Positions 19,757 through 29,368 of a stretch of DNA of 43,795 bases are shown in pieces. This DNA comes from Stentor coeruleus (taxonomy: Eukaryota > Ciliophora > Heterotrichea > Heterotrichida > Stentoridae): NCBI GenBank assembly GCA_001970955.1, contig MPUH01000595.1, positions 1 to 43,795 of the forward strand, given 5' to 3'. Under the pieces are notes generated by a model, which did no database searches, had not been told where the DNA came from, and worked only from the letters and a program-made list of their open reading frames with translations. The translations under genes and the position numbers were made by a program. Position 1 is the stretch's first letter. Every line of letters starts with the position of its first letter.

Positions 19757-21562
19757 CTAAGACTTTCTTATATTGTTCTTTGGATACCGAACCCCACTAT
19801 ATGCAACATTTGCCGGCTTTGAACTTACTTGAGATTTCATGCTTTTGCATTTAGAACATGAAAATTTTGAACCTGTATTAAAAGAATCGCATTTAGAACA
19901 TTTCCAAAACTCTGATTGAGAATTTTGATTTTTATATGAAAAACAAGCTTCACAACGTACTTCCGAATCATTATTTATATTTGTGCAAAATTTGCAGACC
20001 CAACCTTGAATTCCAGGTTTTAATCCTTGGCAACTAGGACAGATATCCCAATCATTAAGGTTTTCTGAGCCACAAGAGCATTTCCACGATTTTTGATTTA
20101 CATTTTTTTTCTCATCAAATACTGGGTCATTATTAGATGATTTTTCTATATTATTACAATTTGATTGTTTTGTTTCACTTTTTGACAAAGGTTTTTTCGT
20201 TTCTAAATTATCGGAGGGCTTTGGATTAGATTTTTTTTCCTCTGAAATTCTCACTTCTTTAATTCTTTTATCAATAATTTCTAAATTTTTTTGTTGATGT
20301 TGAGATTCATAATTGTCTTCTTGGGTAATTTTTGGACTTTCTGTAATAGGGTTATTAGATGAGGATTTTTTTTTACGGGTATTGAAAAGTCCTGTACAAT
20401 CATCTAGAAAATCATTATAGAAATCTTCGTTGATTTTGTTTTCATAAAAGTAACATTCACAAGCTAATTTTTCTAATTCTAATAAATCGCTATGAGATAT
20501 TTTTAAAATATAAGATTCTAAACTTCTTTCATAGACTAAACATATTGGGTGATAGTTCATGATTGTAGTTTCTTTTAGAAGTTCATACCAACCACATTCT
20601 TCTCCTAAACCTTTAAATGCCCAAAAATTGTCTGTTCTTAATGCGTATTCATAATGGGATTTTTTGTAAAATAGAATCCCTCTTAGGTTATAAATATCTG
20701 AAGTGCTGTTACCATAGATTTCTTTCATAGTAATTGATTCTGTAATAGAAATTGTAGCTATAAAAGAATCCAAATGACTAACTTCATCACTTTCCCAAAT
20801 AATATTTAGCAAGTAAATACTCGGGGGTTTCGGCAAACTAAATGATATTTTGCTTTTTTTTTTCTTACAATTATCTCTAGAACAACAATCAACTTCTGCA
20901 GTTTGCAATTTAAGTTGTAAACTTGTCATCATTTTTCCTTTTAGATCGCAGTTCGCATCATTTTTATAGTTTTTCAGTTTTATTATAGGGACAATAAGTA
21001 AATTTTTAGATTTTTTCAAATCGGCTTGAGAAAGGATATCAGCTATATTGAAATACTGACAATAATTAGAATAATCCCATTCAGTTTGACTTTGACTTTC
21101 ACATTCACATTGATAGGATTCTATAACTCCTAAGCTAAAAAGATTATGTGATATACATGATGATCTACAGTTTTCATTAAGAGCACTTTCATTAATTCCT
21201 TCAGAAGTATCACCAATTTGTTTACAATGCAAAGCGTTTAATATAGCATTCAAACATTCTATAGCATCAGATTTATGATTTTGTTGGAAAAGGCTTTTAT
21301 TTTTAAAAACTGTAGAGAGTCTTACCCTTAGATTATAAACATCTAAGGTTTTTGATGTCATGACAGATTTGTAGACAGATACCAAACAGCATGAAATACA
21401 TTTTGGATAACATGTGTGAGGGGTGTCTATATGCTGAGAGAAGGACTTTCTAAACTCATAACACCCAAAAAGCAAGCATATAACTGATTCTAGAAAACAA
21501 TCATTTCCCCCGATGTTTTTTTCAAACAAGATTTCTTCGAGGTTAAAGCTTTCATATAACAT
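19757..21562 (-). CDS. Ubiquitin-specific protease (USP/C19) fused to RanBP2-type zinc fingers
   Basis: The protein has 601 residues. The N-terminal 350 fit a USP-type deubiquitinase: Cys box NIGGNDCFLES (Cys22 the likely nucleophile), the helical QQNHKSDAIECLNAIL stretch, a zinc/Cys-knuckle area (CRSSC...CECES) and a His box KSHYEYALRTDNFWAF (His303). It most resembles the plant USP-like family with NCFLNV and QMNDASEVL. A Ser/Lys-rich linker (about 390-490) leads to three RanBP2-type fingers (about 493-572: WKCSCG...CPSC, WVCKFCTN.N...CEAC, WKCSKC..FN...CSKC). These are the same three-finger cassette as in the neighbouring gene. Known role of the family: removing ubiquitin from proteins. 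The fingers may deliver it to ubiquitin chains or to a site shared with the neighbour; that is inference. Confidence 0.75.
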   Translation of the reverse strand: MLYESFNLEEILFEKNIGGNDCFLESVICLLFGCYEFRKSFSQHIDTPHTCYPKCISCCLVSVYKSVMTSKTLDVYNLRVRLSTVFKNKSLFQQNHKSDAIECLNAILNALHCKQIGDTSEGINESALNENCRSSCISHNLFSLGVIESYQCECESQSQTEWDYSNYCQYFNIADILSQADLKKSKNLLIVPIIKLKNYKNDANCDLKGKMMTSLQLKLQTAEVDCCSRDNCKKKKSKISFSLPKPPSIYLLNIIWESDEVSHLDSFIATISITESITMKEIYGNSTSDIYNLRGILFYKKSHYEYALRTDNFWAFKGLGEECGWYELLKETTIMNYHPICLVYERSLESYILKISHSDLLELEKLACECYFYENKINEDFYNDFLDDCTGLFNTRKKKSSSNNPITESPKITQEDNYESQHQQKNLEIIDKRIKEVRISEEKKSNPKPSDNLETKKPLSKSETKQSNCNNIEKSSNNDPVFDEKKNVNQKSWKCSCGSENLNDWDICPSCQGLKPGIQGWVCKFCTNINNDSEVRCEACFSYKNQNSQSEFWKCSKCDSFNTGSKFSCSKCKSMKSQVSSKPANVAYSGVRYPKNNIRKS

Positions 21563-21934
21563 TATTATGATTAGTATAAGGTAATAAATATAAACTTTTA
21601 TTTATTTTATAAGTTTTAAAAGATTTTCTTTAATGCAACAATAGAATTACTCTATGGTTTAACTTATATTTTTCATAGATTGTGCGACTTTACAATTTAT
21701 TATACCTATTATTTTATTCTATAGAAATATTTTAATCTAAGTATTTTTACAATTTTGTTTATGTAAAAATTTATTCTAGTATTCTTAAACTTTTGATGAC
21801 TAATCCCCTATACTCAAAAAAGCATTCCTATAAATTCAAAATAAATTTGTATATAATCAATAACAATCATAATAAAATCTCGCAAAAAAACCCCAACATC
21901 TCAACTAAAAATATTAATAGCAATTACATTCAAC
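21563..21934. other. Divergent intergenic region
   Basis: This is the shared upstream region of the USP gene (-) and the AXDND1-like gene (+). The last 60 bases are A/C-rich on the + strand. No TGTCTACA copy or other recognisable element was seen. Confidence 0.5.
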
Positions 21935-24900
21935 ATGATAAACAGCCAAAAGGATTCACAACGTAGCTTAGAAAGCCTACGAAAGCAAATAAGCCAAGAG
22001 CATGAAAAGCCAATATCCCCAAAAACCATCCGAAACAAAGAAAAATTCCCTTCAGTTCACTCTCGCTCATCATCTTCACAAGGCTACAACTTCGATGTAG
22101 TAACAAGAGATATTTCTCATAGATATGATCAATCAATAAAAGGAAAATCACGTTTTGAAAGCCATGAAATCAAACTTCAAGAAATTCTTGGTATTAAGCA
22201 TGAACATTATAAACTGCCAAGTACTCTATCTGATTTACAAGCATTTGTTAGTAAACCTAATGGTGAAGAAACAAAAGAAAAACTTTTACAAGATCTAGAA
22301 AATATGAAACTTTCTATTGGAATCCAAAAAGAAAAATTCTTAGGTAAAGTAATAAAAGAAGGTGGACTTTTATACAGGACACAATCTGGATTACTTCAGC
22401 CTCAGGTAATAAAAATCTATGATCAAATATTAAAAAGAACCAAAGGGAGTTCAATTGAATTACCCCGTAGTGATCTTGAATTAGGTGCTCCATCTGGAAG
22501 AAAAGAAGTAGAAATTCTTATAACATGGTTAGAATTTATGATTCAAACACATATTGATGAAGAAAAAGATCTGACTTTAGAAGAAAAACTTCGTCGTGCT
22601 CAGCTTATTTATACAGCATGTTATAAAGAAGTAATTCGTCAAATTAGTGTTAATTGTGTTGAAAGAGGTGTTTTAATGCAAAGAATTTGGAATGCTTCAG
22701 TTGACTTACAATGTTTAAGAGAAGATACTAGGGTTAAACAAATTGAAGAACTTAAAGGGAAAGTGAATGTAATTATAGAAAATAGTTTAGCAGAAATAAA
22801 AGAAAAACTTGAAGTTGCTGAAAAAAAATGCAGGGATTTGAGGGATATTATAAAAGACAAAGATATAAAAATAGACAATCTTAAACGTCTTGTGGATGAA
22901 GCAAAACAATTAAATGATAAAGACAAATTGGTATATGTTGATATTGGTTTTCATCGGAATATGACTAAAAAGAACTCAAAACTTACTAGGAAAAAAACTT
23001 TAAAAGCTATAGAAGAAGTTCCTAGTCAAGATTCAGCTTATATAAAACAATCAAGTCTTGGAAAAGTTTATGCTAAAAGGCCGATGATTATGTTTGGGTA
23101 TTTTGATATCCAAGATGTGTTCCATAAACAGAAAATCATCCAAAAAACTGATTCTGGAATGAGTGTAACCCAGTATTTCGATGAAGTTACATCTTTAGCT
23201 GAGTTTAAAAATGTTGAAATTATGACAGAAAAAGATTTTATTCCTGAAGTACCACAAAAAAATAATGAAAATACAACAGAAAAACTATATTCTTTATTTG
23301 CCCATAAATCTTTTCAATACCCAGAACGTAGACCTTTGATTAAAATCCATAAGATTTTCAGTATGAACATATCAATCAAACCTAAAATCCTAGTAAAAAG
23401 TATGATATTTCAACAGGAAGGTTTTTTAAACCAAGTACCTGATGAAAATCAAGAAATTCTTATGAAAAAAAAAAGGATTTTAAGATTAGATGAAAAAGAA
23501 CATAAAAATATTGAAGATACACCTATTAGTGAGTCAGAATCAGAAGAAAGTGAAGAAATTGTGGAGGAAAATAATCCTAAGTCAATACAAGGAAAAGATA
23601 GAAGGGGTTCAATAAAAGCAATGAAAAATATTGGGAAGAATAAAAAGAATAATATGATTAAAACATCATCTAAAAAGTATATAAAAAAAATAAAAGAACA
23701 TTCACAGGAATCTATAAAAAGTAATGTGAAAATATTGGGAAATAAGGATGAGATTAAAAAAAATGATACTTTGAAAGTGTCTAATGTTGAATATGAGAAT
23801 TTTGCTAATATTTCTATAGGAGAAGTGCAGAAAAAAGGGAAGAAAATGGCTAAGATAAGCCCGATTAAAGGGCAAAATAATGTTGAGAGCGCTAGAGAAA
23901 AAGGTAGAGAATATTTTAAAGAAAAACTAACTGGAAAAGAGGATGGAAATAGTCCAGAATGTGATGCTAAGGATAGAACAAAACAAAAAGATGAAAAGCC
24001 TAAAGAAAAAATCGAAAAACCTAAAGAAAAAATTGAAAAGCCAAAACCCTCAGAAGAAAAGCTCAAAAAAAAAGACGAAAAATTAAAGCAAAACTTAGAA
24101 AAACCCAAAATCCCTGAAGATAAGCCTCGTGTAACAGAAGATCATCCAAAACCCCAAGACGAAAAGCCTAGAAACCCTATAGAAAAACCAAAACCAAACG
24201 AAAAAACTCAATTAAAACCCAACCATGACAAGCTTTTAACCCAAGAAAACCAACTCTTATCACCAGAGCCTAAACCAACTGACCAAAAAAACATAATCTC
24301 TTCTTCAGCTGAAAAAAAGCAAAGTTTAAATACCTCTTTTCATTCAATGTCTGAATTCTCAGATCCACCATCACCAAAATACACTCAAATCCTCTCAATT
24401 GGAATAACCAAAAAAATCCCTTTCATTCCAGAGCCTTATCAAGAAGATCATAACCCAAAAAGCCCAAGAGCTTTTTCCCCAGATTCTTATGATATACATA
24501 CAAAATCATGTCAAGCTTCAATAAACCCAATACCATATGAAGATTTATCTAGAGCTCAATTACTTTCATCAATTCAACAATTAAAGAATATATTACAAGA
24601 TATTTCTAATAATGAAGAAAAAAAAATTGATTTGATGAAAGATACTCGTAGTATGAAAAGGGGAATAAAACTAGACAAAGTTCTTAATAAACTGTTTTCT
24701 ATAAATGAAGGAGTTGATCTTTTAGATGATGAAATCGCTAAGATTAGTATTAGTTGTCAGACTGATGAAAGTGAAGATTTAATAATAAAAAGTCATGAGT
24801 TTGAGGTTGAAGATGAAAGTCAACAGAAATTTGTTATGCAAAGTGATAAGAAAAAACCTGCTGAAGAAGAGAAAGTTGAAAAAAGTGCAAGTCAAGGTAG

Positions 24901-25927
24901 ACAAAGGAAAGTATCTGAAGACTTTTCTGATGGAGAAAACATAGTAAACAGTGCTTCTAAAGGTAAAAGGTGGAGTCAAAATCATAAAGTATTATCAAAA
25001 AAGCCTTTATCTAAATTTGAAGAGTTTATACTAGGTCAAACAACAAGAAGAACCATAATAACCCACCCTGGGCAGAAAATGTTAGGTCTTGTAATGCAAT
25101 CTATCGACAATATTTACAATGTCCAACCTTCACTTACTATAAAATCCTTAATCAAAACAATAAACTCTGTATATTCAGAAAAACTTAGCATGTGTCGAGA
25201 TAGTCAAAGTCATAAAAAATACGAGGCTTCAATGATTATGTATGATTTTCTTACTAATATGTATGGGCTTAAAACTGTAGCTGAAAGCAAATTTAAACAA
25301 GCAATTGTATCAACTTGTTTTTATCGTGACAAAAATGCTAGGGTTAGGAATTTTTCTAAATTCCTAGGTATTGATAGTGATTATGTTGCTGAAGATTGGA
25401 ATTTCTTTTTAGGTGCTTTTGAGAGTATTGATTATAATAGTTTGGCTAGTGGGATATTAGGAGAGATTAGTCATTATTCACCTTTACAAAGAATTGTCCA
25501 ATGTGTTCATAGTTTGTTTGATGATAAAATTAATGAGGATATGGTTGAGGAGATTGTGATAAAAGTTTATGGGCTTAAAGTTGAAGATGTGGGGAATTCG
25601 ATGAAGAAAAAAGGACCGAAAATTATTGATGCAGTTAATTCGGATGAGTTTTTGGATTTGATGATGAAGTATTATTATAAAATTAAAGATAAAGTGTATG
25701 AGAAACTTAAAGTGGAATATGCGAGAGATGAGTTATTGGAAGAAAAAGAGTATATGGAGCTTATGAACAATTCAGGCATTTCTGAAGATGAAACACTATC
25801 AAGGATCTTTGAAATTCACTCTATAGTAAAAAAAGATGACGAAGAAAGAATCTTTCGAGTTATTCGCATGGAAAGCATTCTAAACGTTATCATCGACTAC
25901 TCACTCTTAGACACCAAAACCTTCTAA
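21935..25927 (+). CDS. AXDND1-like axonemal protein (dynein light chain p28-type domain)
   Basis: The protein has 1330 residues. Residues about 75-300 hold the recognisable part: a RKEVEILITWLEFM segment and ...YKEVIRQISVNCVERGVL, the helix signature of DNALI1/p28 and AXDND1 proteins, followed by a coiled coil (about 270-330). The middle is low-complexity: Lys/Glu-rich, then (about 685-760) a proline-spaced repeat of the EKPKEKI type about seven residues long. The last 300 residues (from TTRRTIITHPGQKM) form a separate helical globular domain that I do not recognise by name. p28/AXDND1 proteins work with inner dynein arms in the axoneme. Composition at synonymous sites switches at about 25320 (T/G-rich) and about 25745 (A/C-rich). 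Confidence 0.6.
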   Translation: MINSQKDSQRSLESLRKQISQEHEKPISPKTIRNKEKFPSVHSRSSSSQGYNFDVVTRDISHRYDQSIKGKSRFESHEIKLQEILGIKHEHYKLPSTLSDLQAFVSKPNGEETKEKLLQDLENMKLSIGIQKEKFLGKVIKEGGLLYRTQSGLLQPQVIKIYDQILKRTKGSSIELPRSDLELGAPSGRKEVEILITWLEFMIQTHIDEEKDLTLEEKLRRAQLIYTACYKEVIRQISVNCVERGVLMQRIWNASVDLQCLREDTRVKQIEELKGKVNVIIENSLAEIKEKLEVAEKKCRDLRDIIKDKDIKIDNLKRLVDEAKQLNDKDKLVYVDIGFHRNMTKKNSKLTRKKTLKAIEEVPSQDSAYIKQSSLGKVYAKRPMIMFGYFDIQDVFHKQKIIQKTDSGMSVTQYFDEVTSLAEFKNVEIMTEKDFIPEVPQKNNENTTEKLYSLFAHKSFQYPERRPLIKIHKIFSMNISIKPKILVKSMIFQQEGFLNQVPDENQEILMKKKRILRLDEKEHKNIEDTPISESESEESEEIVEENNPKSIQGKDRRGSIKAMKNIGKNKKNNMIKTSSKKYIKKIKEHSQESIKSNVKILGNKDEIKKNDTLKVSNVEYENFANISIGEVQKKGKKMAKISPIKGQNNVESAREKGREYFKEKLTGKEDGNSPECDAKDRTKQKDEKPKEKIEKPKEKIEKPKPSEEKLKKKDEKLKQNLEKPKIPEDKPRVTEDHPKPQDEKPRNPIEKPKPNEKTQLKPNHDKLLTQENQLLSPEPKPTDQKNIISSSAEKKQSLNTSFHSMSEFSDPPSPKYTQILSIGITKKIPFIPEPYQEDHNPKSPRAFSPDSYDIHTKSCQASINPIPYEDLSRAQLLSSIQQLKNILQDISNNEEKKIDLMKDTRSMKRGIKLDKVLNKLFSINEGVDLLDDEIAKISISCQTDESEDLIIKSHEFEVEDESQQKFVMQSDKKKPAEEEKVEKSASQGRQRKVSEDFSDGENIVNSASKGKRWSQNHKVLSKKPLSKFEEFILGQTTRRTIITHPGQKMLGLVMQSIDNIYNVQPSLTIKSLIKTINSVYSEKLSMCRDSQSHKKYEASMIMYDFLTNMYGLKTVAESKFKQAIVSTCFYRDKNARVRNFSKFLGIDSDYVAEDWNFFLGAFESIDYNSLASGILGEISHYSPLQRIVQCVHSLFDDKINEDMVEEIVIKVYGLKVEDVGNSMKKKGPKIIDAVNSDEFLDLMMKYYYKIKDKVYEKLKVEYARDELLEEKEYMELMNNSGISEDETLSRIFEIHSIVKKDDEERIFRVIRMESILNVIIDYSLLDTKTF

Positions 25928-26042
25928 AATGTATAATTCACTTATAACCTTTATATAAACTTAGAAATCCACTTATAAACCTTTCATTAGTCTTTTTTTA
26001 AACAAAATTATCATAAAAGTTTAGCTTATTTATACATTTAGT

Positions 26043-26339
26043 CTATTTGCTACCAGAAATACTTGTCCTAATATCATCAGTACGAAAAGTGCAAAGTCCA
26101 ACCGGGGCACTTTCAATATGATTACCTTGGTTTTTAATAGAAGTCGCTGATCGGTTTTTATGAAACTTGTGCCGTTTAAATTCCTTTGATGCTTGATTTT
26201 CTTTCTGCTGTTTAAGCTCTTCATTATTAGGCTTGATCTCGATATCGCATAAGTTTTTTTCTTCCTTTTGCGATTTGATTTCTTCTGGCTCCTCGTCTTT
26301 TTTAAAGCATTTCATGCAAAGCAAAAAAACTTTACTCAT
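26043..26339 (-). CDS. Small hypothetical protein with Cys-rich N-terminus
   Basis: The protein has 98 residues. It begins MSKVFLLCMKCFKK, a short hydrophobic/cysteine head that could be palmitoylated, followed by a highly charged Lys/Glu/Asn body and a Thr/Ser-rich end. No family is recognised. It lies between the AXDND1-like and E/K-helix genes and is convergent with the former (115 nt apart), with 180 nt to the start of the latter. Confidence 0.45.
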   Translation of the reverse strand: MSKVFLLCMKCFKKDEEPEEIKSQKEEKNLCDIEIKPNNEELKQQKENQASKEFKRHKFHKNRSATSIKNQGNHIESAPVGLCTFRTDDIRTSISGSK

Positions 26340-26519
26340 ATTACCTATTTACATCGCTTCTTCTAACAATAAATTGCATTAAATTTATCTTAAAAAGGAC
26401 TATAAAGAGTAAAATTGTAATTAATGCATAAAAAAATATTTAACTTGGTTTATTTACTTTAAAGCTTTTAGTTTTAAGTAGTTTTTACTTGACTCATGAG
26501 CATGTAATAATTTGAATTA

Positions 26520-28250
26520 ATGGAGTGGGAACAGCTTAAAACCGAGGTTGAAAACGCTGTTGGTAAAAGGCTTGACCAGCTTCAGGGTAATTTAGAAACT
26601 CAGAGAACGCGGCTTCAAGAAACTATAACAAAAGTGCAAGGTTTCGCAGAATTACTTAAAAATAGAATGCCAAATGGAGGTGCTAAAACCCCAGAGGATG
26701 AGTGTGAAGGACTTCAGAGAGCACAAACTGCAAGAACCAATTTTAAATCTGAAATACCTATAAAACCAGTCACGGCTGACCCAAAAAAATCATTGAAAAA
26801 AGAAGAAGATAAGAAGAAACCTGAAGATAAAAAAGATGATAATAAAACTAAATTAGAAGAAGCTAAAAAGAAAAAAATTGAAGAAGATGCTAAGAAAAAA
26901 GAAACTCAGCAAAAAAAAAAAGAAGAAGAAGATGCTAAAAAAAAAGAAGCCTTGATGAAAAAAAAAGAAGAAGAAGAAGTTAAAAAGAAAGAAATAGCAG
27001 CGAAAAAGAAAGAAGAAGAGGAAAAGAAAAAAGAAGAAGCAAAGAAAAAAACTGAAGAGGCAAAGGAAAAGAAAAAACAAGAAGATTTAGAAAAGAAAGC
27101 CAAAGTTGAAGAAGCTAAGAAAAAAGTTGAAGAAGAGAAAATTAGAAAAAAAGAAGAAGATGATAAGAAAAAAGAAGAGGCCAAAAAAAAACTAGAGGAA
27201 GAAAAGCAAAAAAAAAAAGAAGAAGATGACAAGAAAAAAGAAGAAGCTAAAAAGAAAATAGAAGAAGAAAAAGAGAAGAAAAAAATAGAAGAACAAGAGA
27301 AAAAAGGGAAATCTGAAGAAACGAAAAAAAAAACTGAAGAAAAAAAAAAAAAAACTGAAGAAACAAAGAAAAAACCTGAAGAAAACAAGAAAAAAATCGA
27401 AGAAGAGAAAAAAAGAAAAGAAAACTCTAAAAAAACTGAATCTAAACTAAATAAAAACATATCTCCAAAAACCAACTCTCCAAAGACTGAAGAATTTAAA
27501 ACCCCCGAATTATCAGCAAGTAGTTCTGAAAACCATGAAAAAGAATCTGAAAAGCCTAAAGAACTCATCGAAGAAATCAAAACTCTTGATTCAAACCCAC
27601 TCATTGAAAACCTACCTCAAAATGAACCTCCAGGAAGACCAAGTGAAGGTAGAATAACAGCTCAAGAAAACATGCCACAGATGTCATTAGAAGAAGTTCA
27701 AATATTAATCAACAACATTAAAAACAATTGTAGCGATGAAGAACTCAATGTTGAAAAATCATTTGATTTATCAGCTGGGGCAAAAAGTGCTTTAAGTCTT
27801 TTGACAACAATGGATGATGAAAAATTTTATTTTGATAGAATCCCAAGAGAAGAAGTTATATGGACTTTTAGGCTTTTTTTTGTGTTGATGAAATTAGAAT
27901 TGCCTGATGATGATGAAGAGGCATGGAAAGTATGTCGAGAGTTTTTGATGGATGCTAGGAATAAAGATAAAAACAATAAGTCAATTGATAGGTTTATTAT
28001 TGAGAAAATCGGATCTTTCGATTTTAGCAATGAAAATATTGATAAATTAGAAGTTATGATTTATGGAAAAGATAATTTGTTACAACCACAGTATTATACT
28101 GAGTTTTGTGCTTTGACTGGATTGCTTATGTTTGCAGTGAGAGAAGCTGCGATATATGGAGGAGCTATTAAAGGAAAAATACCAATTTGGAGACAGTATA
28201 AAAGGCTGTTGCATAAACATCAACAGCTTGAAAATGTACTGCTTAGTTAA
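26520..28250 (+). CDS. Protein with long E/K single alpha-helix and conserved-looking C-terminal domain
   Basis: The protein has 576 residues. Residues about 1-60 are a short coiled coil. About 90-310 are almost only Lys, Glu, Ala and Asp in K3-4E3-4 blocks, the pattern of stable single alpha-helices, with a near-exact 22-residue repeat (KKEEDDKKKEEAKKK, twice). After a Ser/Pro linker, residues about 385-576 form an ordinary mixed-composition domain (SLEEVQILINNIKNN ... KIPIWRQYKRLLHKH) that I cannot name. A single helix of about 200 residues would be a rigid spacer of roughly 30 nm. The antisense frames here are low-complexity shadows of the A-runs. Cytoskeletal or cortical work is a guess. 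Confidence 0.6.
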   Translation: MEWEQLKTEVENAVGKRLDQLQGNLETQRTRLQETITKVQGFAELLKNRMPNGGAKTPEDECEGLQRAQTARTNFKSEIPIKPVTADPKKSLKKEEDKKKPEDKKDDNKTKLEEAKKKKIEEDAKKKETQQKKKEEEDAKKKEALMKKKEEEEVKKKEIAAKKKEEEEKKKEEAKKKTEEAKEKKKQEDLEKKAKVEEAKKKVEEEKIRKKEEDDKKKEEAKKKLEEEKQKKKEEDDKKKEEAKKKIEEEKEKKKIEEQEKKGKSEETKKKTEEKKKKTEETKKKPEENKKKIEEEKKRKENSKKTESKLNKNISPKTNSPKTEEFKTPELSASSSENHEKESEKPKELIEEIKTLDSNPLIENLPQNEPPGRPSEGRITAQENMPQMSLEEVQILINNIKNNCSDEELNVEKSFDLSAGAKSALSLLTTMDDEKFYFDRIPREEVIWTFRLFFVLMKLELPDDDEEAWKVCREFLMDARNKDKNNKSIDRFIIEKIGSFDFSNENIDKLEVMIYGKDNLLQPQYYTEFCALTGLLMFAVREAAIYGGAIKGKIPIWRQYKRLLHKHQQLENVLLS

Positions 28251-28282
28251 AATATTGGTAAAATCATTTTTATTAACGTAAT

Positions 28283-29368
28283 CTAATTGATTTTTTGTTT
28301 GCTAAATGTCATTCTGAAACAAATGAAAACTAAAATACTAAGTCCTGAAAGCAAAAATAATAAAGGAAATGCATGCCATAAGGTAAAAGTTTGTGTGACA
28401 GGCATAAGTTCAAGTGTGAAATCTTTAGGATTAGATTTTTCATTTTTGATACTGTATAATATCTGTAAGAATTTTTTCTTGTTTTTTAAACTAAAGTCCC
28501 CAAGATAATACCTATCAGCTTTTCTCCAATCCTCAATAAGTACACAAGGGACGATAGGGATTTTATAATCCTCAAGAAATTCAGGATATTTCTTAGAATC
28601 CACATACATCATTTGGAAAATATCTTCTTTTTCATCTCTCAAATCAACTCCAATCATCTTCAGCTGTCCAGCGTATAAATTCCAAATACCTTTTCTTTTT
28701 TGATTGATAACAGAAATTGCCACAATTTTCCCTTCTAAACATTTTTTTATCCAAATTCCATCATTATAAGGTAAAAGTACTGGGCAAATATGTTTATCAA
28801 TAAAATTCTCAAAATCTTTGTAAGCAACATAATAATAATTAGAATCTAATCCATGAACTTTAACCATTGGAAACGAAAATTTACCTTTATGGCCTAAAGT
28901 ATTGTTAAATATTCCAGCAAAAAACACAGGCCACCATCGATATTTGATTGCAATATTAGTAAAATTGTTGAAATCATCAGAGTTGTCGTAGTAAAACAAA
29001 AAAGAGATTGGGTTTAAACTAAATGATTCTATGTCTGAATGGGAATTTAGTAGGATTATAGCTGGAGATGAGTATTTTTGTAAGAATTTTGTAAAGTCTT
29101 CAGAAGAAAAACCCCAGAGATAAGGGATTTTGATTGAATTCTGTATTATATAAGCTGAGGATGGCGATGTGATATTGCATAAGGATTGATTTTGACAAAG
29201 GATACAAGATGATTGTAGACTGTGTTGAAAGAATGAGTCAACAAAAGATTTTTGAACTGTCTGACTTGTTGTGTATAAGATAAAGTGGTCAATACTCTTA
29301 TCAATATTCCAGAAATCCACAATAAAAGCCTGGACACAAAAAGTGAACAAACTAATAATCGTGATCAT
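28283..29368 (-). CDS. ER-retrieved type I membrane protein, PDI/TMX-like (tentative)
   Basis: The protein has 361 residues. It has an N-terminal signal peptide (MITIISLFTFCVQAF), a lumenal part of about 310 residues, one transmembrane segment (about 330-352, HAFPLLFLLSGLSILVFICF) and a short tail ending KQKIN, which fits the KxKxx ER-retrieval signal. Residues about 195-310 (LLPYNDGIW...VAISVIN...VDSKKYPEFLEDYKIPIVPCVLI) read like a thioredoxin-fold b/b' domain of PDI or TMX proteins. No WCxxC redox motif is present in the usual place; a CILC near residue 55 sits elsewhere. It is probably a chaperone-like, redox-inactive member. The 3' end is 32 nt from that of the upstream convergent gene. 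Confidence 0.5.
   Translation of the reverse strand: MITIISLFTFCVQAFIVDFWNIDKSIDHFILYTTSQTVQKSFVDSFFQHSLQSSCILCQNQSLCNITSPSSAYIIQNSIKIPYLWGFSSEDFTKFLQKYSSPAIILLNSHSDIESFSLNPISFLFYYDNSDDFNNFTNIAIKYRWWPVFFAGIFNNTLGHKGKFSFPMVKVHGLDSNYYYVAYKDFENFIDKHICPVLLPYNDGIWIKKCLEGKIVAISVINQKRKGIWNLYAGQLKMIGVDLRDEKEDIFQMMYVDSKKYPEFLEDYKIPIVPCVLIEDWRKADRYYLGDFSLKNKKKFLQILYSIKNEKSNPKDFTLELMPVTQTFTLWHAFPLLFLLSGLSILVFICFRMTFSKQKIN

Noticed and set aside
26853..27604. Minus-strand frames of F/S-rich protein opposite the E/K helix
   Set aside because: They are the reverse complement of GAA/AAA codon runs, composed of Phe, Leu and Ser only, with no domain; the plus frame has real domains at both ends.
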